This document shows positions 33,945 to 42,606 of a stretch of 64,000 nt of DNA, piece after piece (positions within the stretch are counted from its first letter, which is position 1; every line of letters begins with the position of its first letter). The stretch comes from Citrobacter arsenatis (GTDB lineage Bacteria > Pseudomonadota > Gammaproteobacteria > Enterobacterales > Enterobacteriaceae): NCBI RefSeq assembly GCF_004353845.1, contig NZ_CP037864.1:620001-684000 (forward strand), written 5' to 3'. The position numbers and the translations under genes were made by a program. The notes under the pieces are model-generated. The model saw nothing but the letters and a program-made list of their open reading frames with translations, did no database searches and was not told the origin of the DNA.

Positions 33945-34632
33945 CCGTACCGCGTTTTTAAACACCATCGCCCAGGCGCTGGGGCGTCCGCTGCGTTTCG
34001 AGCCGCAAGCAGATGCCGCGCCGGTTAACAACTATGCCAACGAGCGCCTGACCGAGCTTAGCCCGCAGCAGCGCTGCGAGGCGTTTATCCAGTTTGCCAG
34101 CGAGGTAATGCTGGCCCGCTGCGAACTGACCCGCGAGGACCAGGCCGCAGACGCAGCGCTCCGCCTGTGCGAAGAATTGGGTCAGCAGCCGGTGGTACTG
34201 AGCGGCGACAGCCGGCTGGTGGCGCTGGGCATCACCGAACGCTTACAGCAGGCATGCAACGCCGTGGTCTGGGATCCGGCGCGTGGTAGCGAAAATATTA
34301 CCCAGGCCGAGCAGGCGAAAGTCGGTGTAGTGTATGCCGAATATGGCCTGACCGAGTCTGGCGGCGTGGTACTGTTTTCCGCACCGGAGCGCGGGCGTTC
34401 CCTGAGCCTGTTACCGGAGTCGTCGATTTTCGTGCTGCGTAAAAGCACCATCCTGCCGCGCGTGGCGCAGTTGGCAGAAAAACTGCATCAGAAAGCGCAG
34501 GCCGGTGAGCGGATGCCATCGTGCATTAACATCATCAGTGGACCCAGCTCGACGGCGGATATTGAGCTTATCAAGGTGGTTGGGGTGCATGGCCCGGTGA
34601 AGGCGGTGTATCTGATTATTGAGGATTGTTGA
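33937..34632 (+). CDS. lutC: L-lactate utilisation protein LutC (YkgG)
   Basis: This 231-residue LUD-domain protein matches E. coli YkgG (MDNRTAFLNTIAQALGR; C-terminal GVHGPVKAVYLIIEDC). It is the third component of the LutABC lactate oxidation complex. The start at 33937 overlaps the lutB stop by eight bases after AGGAGAAAAAGA. The long frame extending upstream to 33790 is only the lutB-overlapping read. Confidence 0.93.
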   Translation: MDNRTAFLNTIAQALGRPLRFEPQADAAPVNNYANERLTELSPQQRCEAFIQFASEVMLARCELTREDQAADAALRLCEELGQQPVVLSGDSRLVALGITERLQQACNAVVWDPARGSENITQAEQAKVGVVYAEYGLTESGGVVLFSAPERGRSLSLLPESSIFVLRKSTILPRVAQLAEKLHQKAQAGERMPSCINIISGPSSTADIELIKVVGVHGPVKAVYLIIEDC

Positions 34633-34647
34633 GGCAGGATGGAAAAC

Positions 34648-34672
34648 CGCTCTGGCGCTATAGGCCAGAGCG
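34648..34672. terminator. Hairpin between convergent lutC and gntP
   Basis: CGCTCTGGC and GCCAGAGCG form a perfect 9-bp stem with a 7-base loop. It lies between the two gene ends and may serve both; a U-run is lacking. Confidence 0.55.
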
Positions 34673-34681
34673 GGACAGACT

Positions 34682-36025
34682 TTATGCAATCATGCTGATG
34701 ATCAACACGATGACCAGGCCCACCACGGAGTTCACCAGCTCCAGCAGACCCCAGGTTTTCAGCGTATCCTTCACCGACAGGTCAAAGTAGCCTTTGAACA
34801 GCCAGAACGAGGCATCGTTGATATGAGTCAGGGTGTTGGAGCCTGCCGCCGTCGCCAGCACCAGTAACGCCGGATCGACGCCCACCAGTTGACCGGTTGC
34901 CGGATCGAGAATGGCGGCGCTGATAATCCCCGCCGCCGTCATGGCGGAGACCACGCCCTGACCGGTTGCCAGACGAATAAGCACGGTTATTAACCACGCC
35001 ATGATGTACGGAGAAATATTGCCGTGCGACATCAGCATACCGATGGTATCGCCAATGCCGGTATCGATAATGGTCTGCTTCAGAACGCCGCCCGCGCCGA
35101 TGATCAGGATCACCATGGCGATGCTTTTCACCGCGTTTTCAAAGGCATTCATCACCCACTGCATGTCGTGACCGCGTGCGGTACCAAACAGCACGAAGGC
35201 GACAACCATGGCGATAAACATCGCAATCGGCGAGGAACCTAAGAAGTTGACCACTTCCCATGCCTGCGTCCCTTTCACCAGCCAGATGTTGGCGATGGTG
35301 GTGGAGATCATGATGATCGCCGGGATCAGCGGCACCAGGATAGACACGCCGAAAGACGGCAGGTTGTTCTGGTCAACCGGTACGTCGGCCTTCATGAATG
35401 ACGGCGTTGGGCGATCGAGGTTGCCGAGAAACTTCGGCAGGATTAGCCCGGCGCAGATCACGCTCGGAATGGTCACCAGAATACCGTAGATGTAGACCAT
35501 GCCCATGTCTGCGCCGTAGGCGTTAACCAGCGCCACCGGACCCGGCTGCGGTGGGAATAGCGAGTGCGCGGTGGTGGCGGCGGCAACGGCGGGGATCGCC
35601 AGCTTGAGGAACGGGATCTTCGCTTCCGCGGCAATGACGATCACCAGCGGGGCCAGCATAATAAACGCTACTTCATAGAACATCGCCAGGCCGAAGATCA
35701 GACCAATAATAATCACCGACAGCTGAACATAGCGCAGGCCGAGTCGCGCCAGCAGCGTGTGGGCAATCTGGTGCGCCGCGCCGGAATCAACCATCAGCTT
35801 ACCGATGACCGCCCCGAATACTACGATAATCGCCAGTTCACCCAGCGTGCTGCCAAAGCCGGATTTCATGGTGTGCAGCAGTTCCATTAAATCCATCCCC
35901 GCCAGCATGCCGACAGAGAGCGCCGCCAGCAGCAGGGCGACCATCGAGTTTATTTTGAATCTTAGATTGAGCACCAGCATCAGACCGATGCCGAATACGA
36001 CCCACAGAATATTGAGAACGTGCAT
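34682..36025 (-). CDS. gntP: Gluconate/fructuronate permease GntP
   Basis: The 447-residue polytopic permease of the gluconate:H+ symporter family equals E. coli GntP in length and nearly in sequence (MHVLNILWVVFGIGLMLV). In E. coli it imports fructuronate and gluconate and is controlled by UxuR and CRP. It is divergent from uxuA across a 261-base gap that carries UxuR-type operators and a CRP site. Confidence 0.95.
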   Translation of the reverse strand: MHVLNILWVVFGIGLMLVLNLRFKINSMVALLLAALSVGMLAGMDLMELLHTMKSGFGSTLGELAIIVVFGAVIGKLMVDSGAAHQIAHTLLARLGLRYVQLSVIIIGLIFGLAMFYEVAFIMLAPLVIVIAAEAKIPFLKLAIPAVAAATTAHSLFPPQPGPVALVNAYGADMGMVYIYGILVTIPSVICAGLILPKFLGNLDRPTPSFMKADVPVDQNNLPSFGVSILVPLIPAIIMISTTIANIWLVKGTQAWEVVNFLGSSPIAMFIAMVVAFVLFGTARGHDMQWVMNAFENAVKSIAMVILIIGAGGVLKQTIIDTGIGDTIGMLMSHGNISPYIMAWLITVLIRLATGQGVVSAMTAAGIISAAILDPATGQLVGVDPALLVLATAAGSNTLTHINDASFWLFKGYFDLSVKDTLKTWGLLELVNSVVGLVIVLIISMIA

Positions 36026-36082
36026 ATAACGTCTACCTTAATTTGGTTGAACTATTATGATTTTGGTTGAGATGTTACATTT

Positions 36083-36096
36083 ATTGGTTAACCATT
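36083..36096. promoter_or_regulatory. UxuR/ExuR operator near gntP
   Basis: ATTGGTTAACCATT is a near-perfect palindrome matching the TTGGT-N2-ACCAA core of UxuR/ExuR sites. Related half sites (ATTTGGTTGA at 36041 and TTTTGGTTGA at 36061) lie next to it toward gntP. Confidence 0.65.
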
Positions 36097-36098
36097 GA

Positions 36099-36114
36099 TG
36101 CGATGAATGTCACA
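36099..36114. promoter_or_regulatory. CRP site between gntP and uxuA
   Basis: TGCGA-TGAATG-TCACA differs from the CRP core at one base and lies just beside the gntP-side UxuR operator. Confidence 0.55.
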
Positions 36115-36184
36115 TTGCGTTACATGTTTACATTAATAGTGGGTTGTTTGGCCGTAATCTGGCGATCTAATCAGCAGATATCGT

Positions 36185-36202
36185 GATTTGGTTAACCAAT
36201 TT
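36185..36202. promoter_or_regulatory. UxuR operator of uxuAB
   Basis: GATTTGGTTAACCAATTT contains the perfect palindrome TTGGTTAACCAA (36188-36199), close to the UxuR consensus AAATTGGTATACCAATTT. It lies about 100 bases before uxuA. Confidence 0.75.
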
Positions 36203-36242
36203 TGCGCTTCAGGTTGACATGTAATACCAAAAGGAGGAATTT

Positions 36243-36272
36243 ATGTGCCATATCGTCGAGTCCATAACGTAA
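36243..36272 (+). CDS. Nine-residue leader ORF before uxuA
   Basis: A perfect Shine-Dalgarno AAGGAGG (36231-36237) stands five bases before an ATG that opens MCHIVESIT and a TAA. The uxuA ATG follows 14 bases later with its own weaker GAGGAA site. The unusually strong ribosome site on a nine-codon frame suggests a translated leader peptide or a ribosome standby site; function is unknown. Confidence 0.45.
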   Translation: MCHIVESIT

Positions 36273-36286
36273 ACGAGGAATAAAAC

Positions 36287-37471
36287 ATGGAACAGACATG
36301 GCGCTGGTATGGTCCTAACGATCCGGTCACCTTAGCGGATGTTCGTCAGGCGGGTGCAACGGGCGTTGTTACCGCCTTGCACCATATCCCGAACGGGGAA
36401 GTGTGGACGGTTGATGAGATCCTCAAACGCAAGGCCATTATTGAGCAGGCGGGTCTGGTCTGGTCGGTTGTCGAAAGCGTGCCGATCCACGAAGACATTA
36501 AAACCCGTTCTGGCAACTATCAGCAGTGGATCGCCAATTACCAGCAAAGCCTGCGTAACCTGGCCCAGTGCGGTATTCGTACCGTGTGCTACAACTTTAT
36601 GCCGGTTCTTGACTGGACCCGTACCGATCTGGAATACGTCCTGCCGGACGGCTCCAAAGCGCTGCGTTTTGACCAGATTGAATTTGCCGCCTTTGAGCTG
36701 CATATCCTCAAACGCCAGGGCGCGGAAGCGGATTACACAGCCGAAGAGATTGCGCAGGCAAATGAACGCTTCGTCACCATGAACGATGAAGACAAAGCGC
36801 GTCTGACCCGCAATATCATCGCCGGGCTGCCTGGCGCGGAAGAGGGCTACACGCTCGACCAGTTCCGCCAGCATCTGGCGCGCTATAAAGATATCGATAA
36901 AGCCGCGCTGCGCGAGAATTTTGCTGTCTTCCTGAAGGCGATTATTCCGGTGGCGGAAGAAGCAGGCGTACGTATGGCGGTACACCCGGACGATCCGCCG
37001 CGTCCGATCCTCGGCCTGCCGCGCATTGTTTCCACCGTGGAAGATATGCAGTGGATGGTCGAGACGGTCAACAGCATGGCGAACGGTTTCACCATGTGCA
37101 CCGGCTCCTATGGCGTGCGGGCGGATAACGACCTGGTCGACATGATCAAACAGTTTGGCCCACGCATTTACTTCACCCATCTGCGCTCCACGCTGCGTGA
37201 AGATAACCCGAAAACTTTCCATGAAGCGGCGCATCTTAACGGCGACGTCGACATGTACGAAGTGGTGAAAGCGATCGTCGAAGAAGAGCAGCGCCGTAAA
37301 GCTGAGGGCAAAGAGGATCTGATCCCCATGCGACCGGATCATGGTCATCAGATGCTTGACGATCTGAAAAAGAAAACCAACCCAGGCTACTCCGCGATTG
37401 GTCGCCTGAAAGGGCTGGCGGAAGTGCGTGGCGTTGAGATGGCTATCCAGCGCGCTTTCTTTAGCCGCTAA
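36287..37471 (+). CDS. uxuA: Mannonate dehydratase UxuA
   Basis: The 394-residue enzyme dehydrates D-mannonate to 2-keto-3-deoxygluconate in glucuronate catabolism. It matches E. coli UxuA throughout (MEQTWRWYGPNDPVTLADVR), with metal-binding residues in AVHPDDPP, CTGSYG and RPDHGHQM. It is the first gene of uxuAB, controlled by UxuR and CRP. Confidence 0.97.
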   Translation: MEQTWRWYGPNDPVTLADVRQAGATGVVTALHHIPNGEVWTVDEILKRKAIIEQAGLVWSVVESVPIHEDIKTRSGNYQQWIANYQQSLRNLAQCGIRTVCYNFMPVLDWTRTDLEYVLPDGSKALRFDQIEFAAFELHILKRQGAEADYTAEEIAQANERFVTMNDEDKARLTRNIIAGLPGAEEGYTLDQFRQHLARYKDIDKAALRENFAVFLKAIIPVAEEAGVRMAVHPDDPPRPILGLPRIVSTVEDMQWMVETVNSMANGFTMCTGSYGVRADNDLVDMIKQFGPRIYFTHLRSTLREDNPKTFHEAAHLNGDVDMYEVVKAIVEEEQRRKAEGKEDLIPMRPDHGHQMLDDLKKKTNPGYSAIGRLKGLAEVRGVEMAIQRAFFSR

Positions 37472-37550
37472 AGCGAATTGCCGGTCACCTGTCTGGCCGG
37501 CCTTCTTCTTTTCTCTTCCGTTGGTCTTTCAACGGGTTCTGGAGTTCACG

Positions 37551-39026
37551 ATGACAACGACAATTGCCAATAGCAACCTGCCGGTTGCGCGCCCAGCATG
37601 GGATAGCTCCCGTCTGCAATCCCGCATTGTTCACCTCGGATGCGGCGCTTTTCACCGCGCGCATCAGGCGCTGTACACCCATCATCTGCTGGAAACCACC
37701 GACAGCGACTGGGGTATCTGTGAAGTTAACCTGATGCCGGGTAATAACTGCGTGCTGATTGAAAATCTGCGCAAACAGCAACTGCTGTATACCGTGGCGG
37801 AAAAAGGCGCGGACAACACCGTGCTGAAAGTGATTGGCTCGATGAAAGAAGCGCTGCACCCGGATCTTGACGGCTGTGACGGTATTTTACAGGCCATGGC
37901 GCGCCCGCAGACGGCGATTGTCTCGCTGACGGTCACGGAAAAAGGCTACTGCACCGATGCCGCCAGCGGCCAGTTAGATCTCAATAACCCACTGATTAAG
38001 CACGATCTGGCGAACCCGACCGCGCCGAAATCGGCGATTGGCTATATCGTACAGGCGCTGCATCTGCGTCGTGAGCAGGGGCTGGCGGCCTTTACCGTGA
38101 TGTCCTGCGATAACGTGCGGGAAAATGGTCATGTGGCGAAAGTCGCGGTGCTGGGACTGGCGCAGGCGCGTGACCCGCAGCTGGCGCAGTGGATTGAAGC
38201 GAACGCCACTTTCCCGTGCACCATGGTCGACCGCATTGTTCCGGCGGCAACGCCAGAAACGTTGCAGGAGATCGCCGACCAGTTGGGCGTTTATGACCCG
38301 TGCGCTATCGCCTGCGAGCCGTTCCGTCAGTGGGTGATTGAAGACAACTTTGTTAACGGTCGTCCTGACTGGGACAAAGTCGGCGCTCAGTTTGTTGCCG
38401 ACGTGGTGCCGTTTGAAATGATGAAACTGCGCATGCTCAACGGTAGCCACTCATTCCTCGCGTATCTGGGCTATCTTGGCGGCTATGAAACTATCGCTGA
38501 TACCATGACCAATCCGGCGTACCGCAAAGCGGCGTTCGCGCTGATGATGCAGGAGCAAGCGCCGACGCTGTCGATGCCGGAAGGCACCGATCTCAACGCC
38601 TATGCGACGCTGCTGATCGAGCGTTTTAGCAACCCCTCTTTGCGCCACCGCACCTGGCAGATTGCGATGGACGGCAGCCAGAAATTGCCGCAGCGCCTGC
38701 TGGATCCGGTGCGTTTGCACCTGCAAAACGCCAGCGGCTGGCGTCACCTGGCGCTGGGCGTGGCGGGCTGGATGCGCTACACCCATGGTGTGGATGAACA
38801 GGGGCAGGCCATTGATGTTGTCGACCCAATGCTGGCGGAATTTCAGCGCATTAACCAACACTATCAGGGAGCCGAACGCGTAACGGCGCTGCTGGGACTG
38901 AGCGGGATTTTTGGCCATGATTTGGCAGAAAATGGCGACTTTGTGGAGACGATTATCGCCATGTATCAACAACTCTGTGAGCTGGGCGCGCGTGAGTGTG
39001 TTGCGGCGCTAAGCGCTGACGTTTAA
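37551..39026 (+). CDS. uxuB: D-mannonate oxidoreductase (fructuronate reductase) UxuB
   Basis: This 491-residue long-chain mannitol-dehydrogenase-family enzyme reduces D-fructuronate to D-mannonate with NADH. The nucleotide-binding motif HLGCGAFHRAHQ is near residue 30 and the catalytic KLRMLNGSHS block near 300. The start at 37551 (MTTTIANSNLPVARPAW) follows CTGGAG and is favoured over the longer frame that overlaps uxuA. There are 79 bases between uxuA and uxuB. Confidence 0.96.
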   Translation: MTTTIANSNLPVARPAWDSSRLQSRIVHLGCGAFHRAHQALYTHHLLETTDSDWGICEVNLMPGNNCVLIENLRKQQLLYTVAEKGADNTVLKVIGSMKEALHPDLDGCDGILQAMARPQTAIVSLTVTEKGYCTDAASGQLDLNNPLIKHDLANPTAPKSAIGYIVQALHLRREQGLAAFTVMSCDNVRENGHVAKVAVLGLAQARDPQLAQWIEANATFPCTMVDRIVPAATPETLQEIADQLGVYDPCAIACEPFRQWVIEDNFVNGRPDWDKVGAQFVADVVPFEMMKLRMLNGSHSFLAYLGYLGGYETIADTMTNPAYRKAAFALMMQEQAPTLSMPEGTDLNAYATLLIERFSNPSLRHRTWQIAMDGSQKLPQRLLDPVRLHLQNASGWRHLALGVAGWMRYTHGVDEQGQAIDVVDPMLAEFQRINQHYQGAERVTALLGLSGIFGHDLAENGDFVETIIAMYQQLCELGARECVAALSADV

Positions 39027-39040
39027 TTCCCCGAACTATG

Positions 39041-39080
39041 ACGGGTCAATCAAAATACTGATTTGGTTGACCCGTTTTCT
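39041..39080 (+). terminator. uxuB terminator overlapping a UxuR-like half site
   Basis: ACGGGTCAATCAAAA (from 39041) pairs with TTTGGTTGACCCGT (ending 39075) across a short loop, then TTTCTGTTTTT follows. The right arm contains ATTTGGTTGACC, resembling a UxuR half operator, so the element may also serve uxuR autoregulation. Confidence 0.75.
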
Positions 39081-39159
39081 GTTTTTGGCTTCCCGCAAAT
39101 GCTATAGTTCGATACCTATTCACCGTATCTGATTACACGCATCTGACGGACATAACACG

Positions 39160-39933
39160 ATGAAATCGAACACTTCTCAACAAAGACCCTACCAGGAAGT
39201 GGGTGCCATGATCCGCGATCTGATTGTCCAGACGCCCTATCAGCCCGGTGAGCGTTTGCCGCCGGAACGTGAAATTGCCGAGATGCTCAACGTCACTCGC
39301 ACAGTGGTGCGCGAAGCATTAATCATGCTGGAAATTAAAGGTCTGGTGGACGTGCGCCGTGGTGCCGGGATCTACGTGCTCGACAATGCGGATGCGCAGA
39401 CCATCGACAGTACGGATGTCAATCATTGCAATGATGCGGGTCCGTTTGAGCTGTTGCAGGCTCGACAACTGCTGGAGAGCAACATTGCCGAATTTGCCGC
39501 GCTGCAGGCTACCCGCGAAGATATCGTCAAAATGCGCCAGGCATTGCTACTGGAAGAACGTGAGCTGGCCTCCAGCGAACCAAACGGCTCTGAAAGCGGC
39601 GACATGCAGTTTCACCTCGCTATCGCTGAAGCTACGCACAACAGCATGCTGGTGGAGCTGTTTCGCCAGTCATGGCAGTGGCGTGAGAACAACCCGATGT
39701 GGATCCAACTCCATAGCCACCTCGACGATACCCACTACCGGAAAGAGTGGATGGGTGACCACAAGCAGATCCTGGCGGCATTAATCAAAAAGGATGCCCG
39801 CGCGGCCAAGCTGGCAATGTGGCAGCATCTGGAAAACGTCAAACAGCGGCTGCTGGAGTTTTCAAATGTTGATGACATCGATTTTGATGGCTATCTGTTT
39901 GATTCCTGGCCGCTGGATAAAGTTAACGCCTGA
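39160..39933 (+). CDS. uxuR: Hexuronate regulator UxuR (GntR family)
   Basis: The 257-residue FadR-subfamily repressor has a winged helix (about residues 10-75, ERLPPEREIAEMLNVTRTVV) and a C-terminal FCD effector domain. In E. coli UxuR with fructuronate as inducer represses uxuAB, gntP and itself. It has its own promoter region after the uxuB terminator; TATAGT at 39103-39108 is a possible -10. Confidence 0.96.
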   Translation: MKSNTSQQRPYQEVGAMIRDLIVQTPYQPGERLPPEREIAEMLNVTRTVVREALIMLEIKGLVDVRRGAGIYVLDNADAQTIDSTDVNHCNDAGPFELLQARQLLESNIAEFAALQATREDIVKMRQALLLEERELASSEPNGSESGDMQFHLAIAEATHNSMLVELFRQSWQWRENNPMWIQLHSHLDDTHYRKEWMGDHKQILAALIKKDARAAKLAMWQHLENVKQRLLEFSNVDDIDFDGYLFDSWPLDKVNA

Positions 39934-39949
39934 TTTCCTTCTTCTCTCA

Positions 39950-40557
39950 CGCGGGCTATAGCGGCCCGCGCAACGCTGCATAACCCTCTCTACTCACCTC
40001 TTAAACGTCACGTAAAATATTATTTCCATCGCCGCAGATGATGATTTTTCCGCCGTCTTTACATGGTGTAAATTGATTTATATCAATTAAAAACAACTTA
40101 TTTTTGCATGCGAAAAAATGTGTTATTTACCTTATTTTTACCTTTTCGTGCTTATTTTTAGACAAAATGGGGTTGTGTTAAGTGAGAATCAAAGTGATTT
40201 CAGCTGTGGAATGGGCAGCGCAATCTGAAAAAACTGTGCATAAAAACAAGTGCTTCGCGTAAAAGTAGACATTAGTAACGGTATGTAACTTATTGGATGT
40301 AATGATGTTTTGGGTTTCTAATATGTTTTATATGAATGATTGTCTCATTCTTAATCAAACGAATAAAAATAAAATATGTAAAGTTAAAATTACACATTAT
40401 TCTATAATCAAGTTATCTTTCATTTGAAATAGCGTTCCATTTCTCCGTTCTTTATTAACACTTTCATTACGATTGTGACTTTATTTTGCCGTTGACTTGT
40501 TTTTACACTGACTGCATATTTCATCGCCATAAGCGTGTTTGCGTTCAGGAGATGACT
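39950..40557. other. AT-rich gap between uxuR and the ribbon-helix-helix gene
   Basis: A stem CGCGGGC/GCCCGCG at 39950-39970 may end uxuR. The following 590 bases are strikingly AT-rich, with many T- and A-runs, and hold no convincing gene. In E. coli yjiC and iraD occupy this interval; neither is seen. Such DNA is a likely H-NS binding region and promoter for the downstream gene. Confidence 0.4.
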
Positions 40558-40767
40558 ATGCCCTCTCGAGATTACCCCGATATTCGAAAAGCCAGGGGAA
40601 CCCGATCAAAAGATATGGTTCTTTTAAGTGCCCGTGTCGATACCTCTCTGTGGGAATATGTTCGAACGCTGGCATTTGAAACCCGTAAAAGTAAACAAGA
40701 TATTATTGCCGAAGCATTAATGTTGTATCGCTCTGTTAATGAGAGCGTAGACGAAGAATCCAAGTAA
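40558..40767 (+). CDS. Small ribbon-helix-helix DNA-binding protein
   Basis: This 69-residue protein fits a CopG/Arc-type ribbon-helix-helix: a strand (KDMVLLSARVDTSLW), then helices RTLAFETRKSKQDIIAEAL and an acidic tail. The start at 40558 follows AGGAG at six bases; ATG at 40552 is too close to it. No toxin partner is adjacent; an intrinsic terminator and then a porin gene follow. It may regulate itself or the porin; both are inference. Confidence 0.65.
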   Translation: MPSRDYPDIRKARGTRSKDMVLLSARVDTSLWEYVRTLAFETRKSKQDIIAEALMLYRSVNESVDEESK

Positions 40768-40854
40768 TTACTCTCTGCTCGGGTTTTATTTAAAACCCTA
40801 AATGATATGTGTCTTGCCACTTTATTATTACCTTCATTGGTGTGTTAGAGGTTT

Positions 40855-40880
40855 TCCCCTTTTCCATAGGGGACTTTTTT
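40855..40880 (+). terminator. Terminator between the ribbon-helix-helix gene and porin
   Basis: TCCCC (40855-40859) pairs with GGGGA (40869-40873), followed by C and six T. Confidence 0.75.
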
Positions 40881-40945
40881 ATGCGGGTATTCTGCCTTCA
40901 TAACAAAGTTGATAGCAAAATTCACAATTAAAAGTGAGTAATAAC

Positions 40946-41953
40946 ATGAAAAAGTCAGTAGTGGCATTAGCTGTAATGGCATTAGGGGTAACCTCCGTTC
41001 ATGCAGCGGAAATTTATAATAAAGATGGCAACAAACTGGATCTGTACGGCAAAGTAAAAGCGGTCCATTCATGGACTGACGGCACTGATGCTGACGGTAC
41101 CTACGCACGTCTGGGTTTTCGCGGTGAGACTCAAATCAACGATCAACTGACCGGTTACGGCCAATTTGAAAGTCAGTTTGATGCCTCTAAAGCAGAAGGT
41201 TCTCAGAATGGTGTTAATACACGTCTGGCGTTTGCTGGTCTGGATTATGGCCATGACGTTAGCTTTGACTATGGTCGTAACTACGGTATCGCTTACGACG
41301 TCGGAGCTTACACTGACACTCTTTCAGAGTTCGGCGGTGACTCCTATGAAAATACTGACCGCTTCCTTACTACACGCACTTCTGGCGTTGCAACACTCCG
41401 CACCAAAAATCTGTTTGGTGCCGTTGATGGCCTGAGCCTGGGCGCGCAGTATCAGGGTCAGGATGATACCGATAAGGATCCGACGAAACAGCACGGTAAT
41501 GGCTACGGCTTCTCCCTGGGCTACGACAATATTGCCGATTCCGGCGTGTCTGCGATTGCGGCTTACACCACCAGTGCGGTGACTGCTCAGCAGAAACAGA
41601 ATGGTTGGGATGGCGAAAACGCAGAGTTCTGGGGCGCTGGCCTGAAGTATGATGCTAATGCTATCTACGTAGCGACCATGTACGGCGAGTCCCACAACCT
41701 GATTCAGGATGCGGACAAAGCTGAGCACTTTGAAGCGATGGCTGCGTATGTGTTTGATTTCGGTCTGCGTCCGAACGTGGCTTACGTCCACGCGCGTGAT
41801 AACAACAATAATGACCTGACCGAATACGTAGCGCTGGGTACAGACTACTACTTCAACAAAAACATCGTGGCTGATGTGGGTTACAAAATTAACCTGCTCG
41901 ATGGCGCTGATGGCGACAACCAGGTTGTTGCGGGTCTGACCTATCAGTTCTAA
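40946..41953 (+). CDS. General porin, OmpC/PhoE family
   Basis: The 335-residue outer-membrane porin has a 20-residue signal peptide (MKKSVVALAVMALGVTSVHA, cleaved before AEIYNKDG) and ends GLTYQF with the terminal Phe needed for assembly. A trimeric 16-strand barrel is expected. The loop-3 constriction reads TLSEFGGD where OmpC/OmpF have PEFGGD. It is shorter than OmpC (about 367). The start at 40946 is chosen over a GTG at 40934 because the signal peptide begins MKK. The exact paralogue was not assigned. Confidence 0.9.
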   Translation: MKKSVVALAVMALGVTSVHAAEIYNKDGNKLDLYGKVKAVHSWTDGTDADGTYARLGFRGETQINDQLTGYGQFESQFDASKAEGSQNGVNTRLAFAGLDYGHDVSFDYGRNYGIAYDVGAYTDTLSEFGGDSYENTDRFLTTRTSGVATLRTKNLFGAVDGLSLGAQYQGQDDTDKDPTKQHGNGYGFSLGYDNIADSGVSAIAAYTTSAVTAQQKQNGWDGENAEFWGAGLKYDANAIYVATMYGESHNLIQDADKAEHFEAMAAYVFDFGLRPNVAYVHARDNNNNDLTEYVALGTDYYFNKNIVADVGYKINLLDGADGDNQVVAGLTYQF

Positions 41954-41972
41954 CTTTTTGTTCTGATTTGCA

Positions 41973-42001
41973 AAAGGCGTCTTAGTTAAGACGCCTTTTT
42001 T
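41973..42001 (+). terminator. Porin terminator
   Basis: AAAAGGCGTCTTA pairs with TAAGACGCCTTTT across GT, followed by T residues. The stem is near-perfect and, with A-run and T-run on its sides, can act in both directions. Confidence 0.9.
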
Positions 42002-42015
42002 ACTTCTGCCGGCGT

Positions 42016-42417
42016 TTAAATTGGCTGGCTCTCTTCCACCTGTACCCCGCTAAACAGCCATTGCCAGATGCCCACTTTTACCCATGCGACTACGCAGAGG
42101 AGCAGATAAAAAAGCGGATTATGCGTAATAGTAACGCGCATGACTTCCATTAAATCCACATGCAAATTTCCGGCAATGGCCATATTGATAACAAAAACAG
42201 AGGCTATCGCGCTGGCCAGTAAAATAAATATGGCCTGTAGCTTTGTTATCTCTGGTAACCTGCCAGAGGCCCATTGCCATAAGAAAGTCGTTGTTAACAG
42301 GAAGATAATAAACAATCCCAATGCGCCAAACAGGCCAAAGTCTTTATAATCCTTTAGCGTGCCAATTAAACCCGCCAAAATAATCAATCCCAGTAGTATT
42401 TTTTTAAACCACGACAT
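42016..42417 (-). CDS. Small inner-membrane protein, unknown
   Basis: This 133-residue protein has about four hydrophobic segments (near residues 5-20, 28-50, 60-80 and 98-120). The start at 42417 (MSWFKKILLGLIILAGL) has GGGAAAAG upstream and begins with a natural membrane anchor; a longer frame from 42462 lacks a site. No family is recognised. It is convergent with the porin and separated from yjiJ by about 190 bases. Confidence 0.6.
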   Translation of the reverse strand: MSWFKKILLGLIILAGLIGTLKDYKDFGLFGALGLFIIFLLTTTFLWQWASGRLPEITKLQAIFILLASAIASVFVINMAIAGNLHVDLMEVMRVTITHNPLFYLLLCVVAWVKVGIWQWLFSGVQVEESQPI

Positions 42418-42606
42418 GTACTTTTCCCGAAGATGGTGTTGCTGTTGAATTAATATGTCCATTTTTACGCATTTTAAATTGAGTTTATAAATGAACAGCC
42501 GGGGATTATAAATTGTCTGGTGGGTAATTGCCGATTATTTGTGACTTATTAAATGCTGACATTTAATTACGGACTAATCCGAATATATTTGTTTGTAAGG
42601 TGTCAA

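Noticed and set aside
36332..37348. 338-codon minus-strand open frame
   Set aside because: It lies wholly antisense to uxuA, whose protein matches its family throughout; the composition is typical of a GC-rich antisense frame.
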